Assembly: GCA_021817755.1 (NCBI GenBank)
Contig: JAKAGC010000245.1
Coordinates: 1-6,321, forward strand
Length of the DNA: 6,321 nucleotides
Direction of reading: 5' to 3'
Source: Acidobacteriota bacterium
Lineage (GTDB): Bacteria > Acidobacteriota > Aminicenantia > UBA2199
This document shows, piece after piece, positions 6,294 through 6,321 of the stretch; positions within the stretch are counted from its first letter, which is position 1; the number at the start of each line of letters is the position of its first letter. The position numbers and the translations under genes are program-made. The notes beneath the pieces are model-generated. The model was not told where the DNA came from. It made no database searches and worked only from the letters and a program-made list of their open reading frames with translations.

Positions 6294-6321
6294 TGGGAAC
6301 CTCACCCTTCACATTGCTTGA

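Noticed and set aside
6294..6305. GTG at 6305 as the start of the anchored Spy-like protein
   Set aside because: The GAAGG before it is directly adjacent with no spacer, whereas ATG at 6293 has GAGG at six bases and gives a normal basic N-terminus.

Overview
The window is an AT-rich stretch (roughly 40% GC by eye) of a bacterial chromosome. It holds five genes: two on the plus strand (a 5'-truncated MutS-like ATPase and a complete isoleucyl-tRNA synthetase), then three on the minus strand (a NusG/RfaH-like factor and two small Spy/CpxP-like envelope proteins). I see no tRNA, rRNA, CRISPR array, insertion sequence or phage gene. The membrane-anchored MutS relative, a large IleRS2-type synthetase and a specialised NusG paralog would fit a lineage in or near the Fibrobacterota-Chlorobiota-Bacteroidota (FCB) assemblage. 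Promoters of the TTGACA-17-TAAAAT type and a strong AAGGAGG ribosome site are unlike typical Bacteroidota, so an uncultivated sister phylum is plausible. This placement is a low-confidence inference.

Region 1-1258 (+): the 3' part of a MutS-family ATPase with two hydrophobic segments ahead of the ATPase domain. The reading frame is open to the left edge, so the true start lies outside the window. Region 1259-1526: an AT-rich gap with a candidate promoter and a leader of about 95 nt for ileS, with a small hairpin directly before the ribosome binding site. No T-box is visible. Region 1527-4712 (+): ileS, 1061 codons and intact, carrying a GVHH version of the HIGH signature. That swap is associated with mupirocin-hyper-resistant IleRS2 enzymes.

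Region 4713-5309: ileS meets a convergent NusG/RfaH-like gene with only six bases between stop codons, and a short GC-rich hairpin lies across the junction. The NusG-like gene has a near-consensus promoter whose -10 box ends six bases before the ATG, so its mRNA is predicted to be leaderless. No Shine-Dalgarno sequence is present.

Region 5310-6321 (-): two tightly spaced genes for small helical envelope proteins, first a membrane-anchored one and then a secreted one. The stop codon of the first lies inside the ribosome site of the second, so they form a translationally linked pair. Their promoter and any upstream partners, such as a sigma/anti-sigma pair, would lie beyond the right edge. Housekeeping translation (ileS), a transcription elongation factor paralog and an envelope-stress pair are adjacent here, but nothing in the sequence shows that they form one system.
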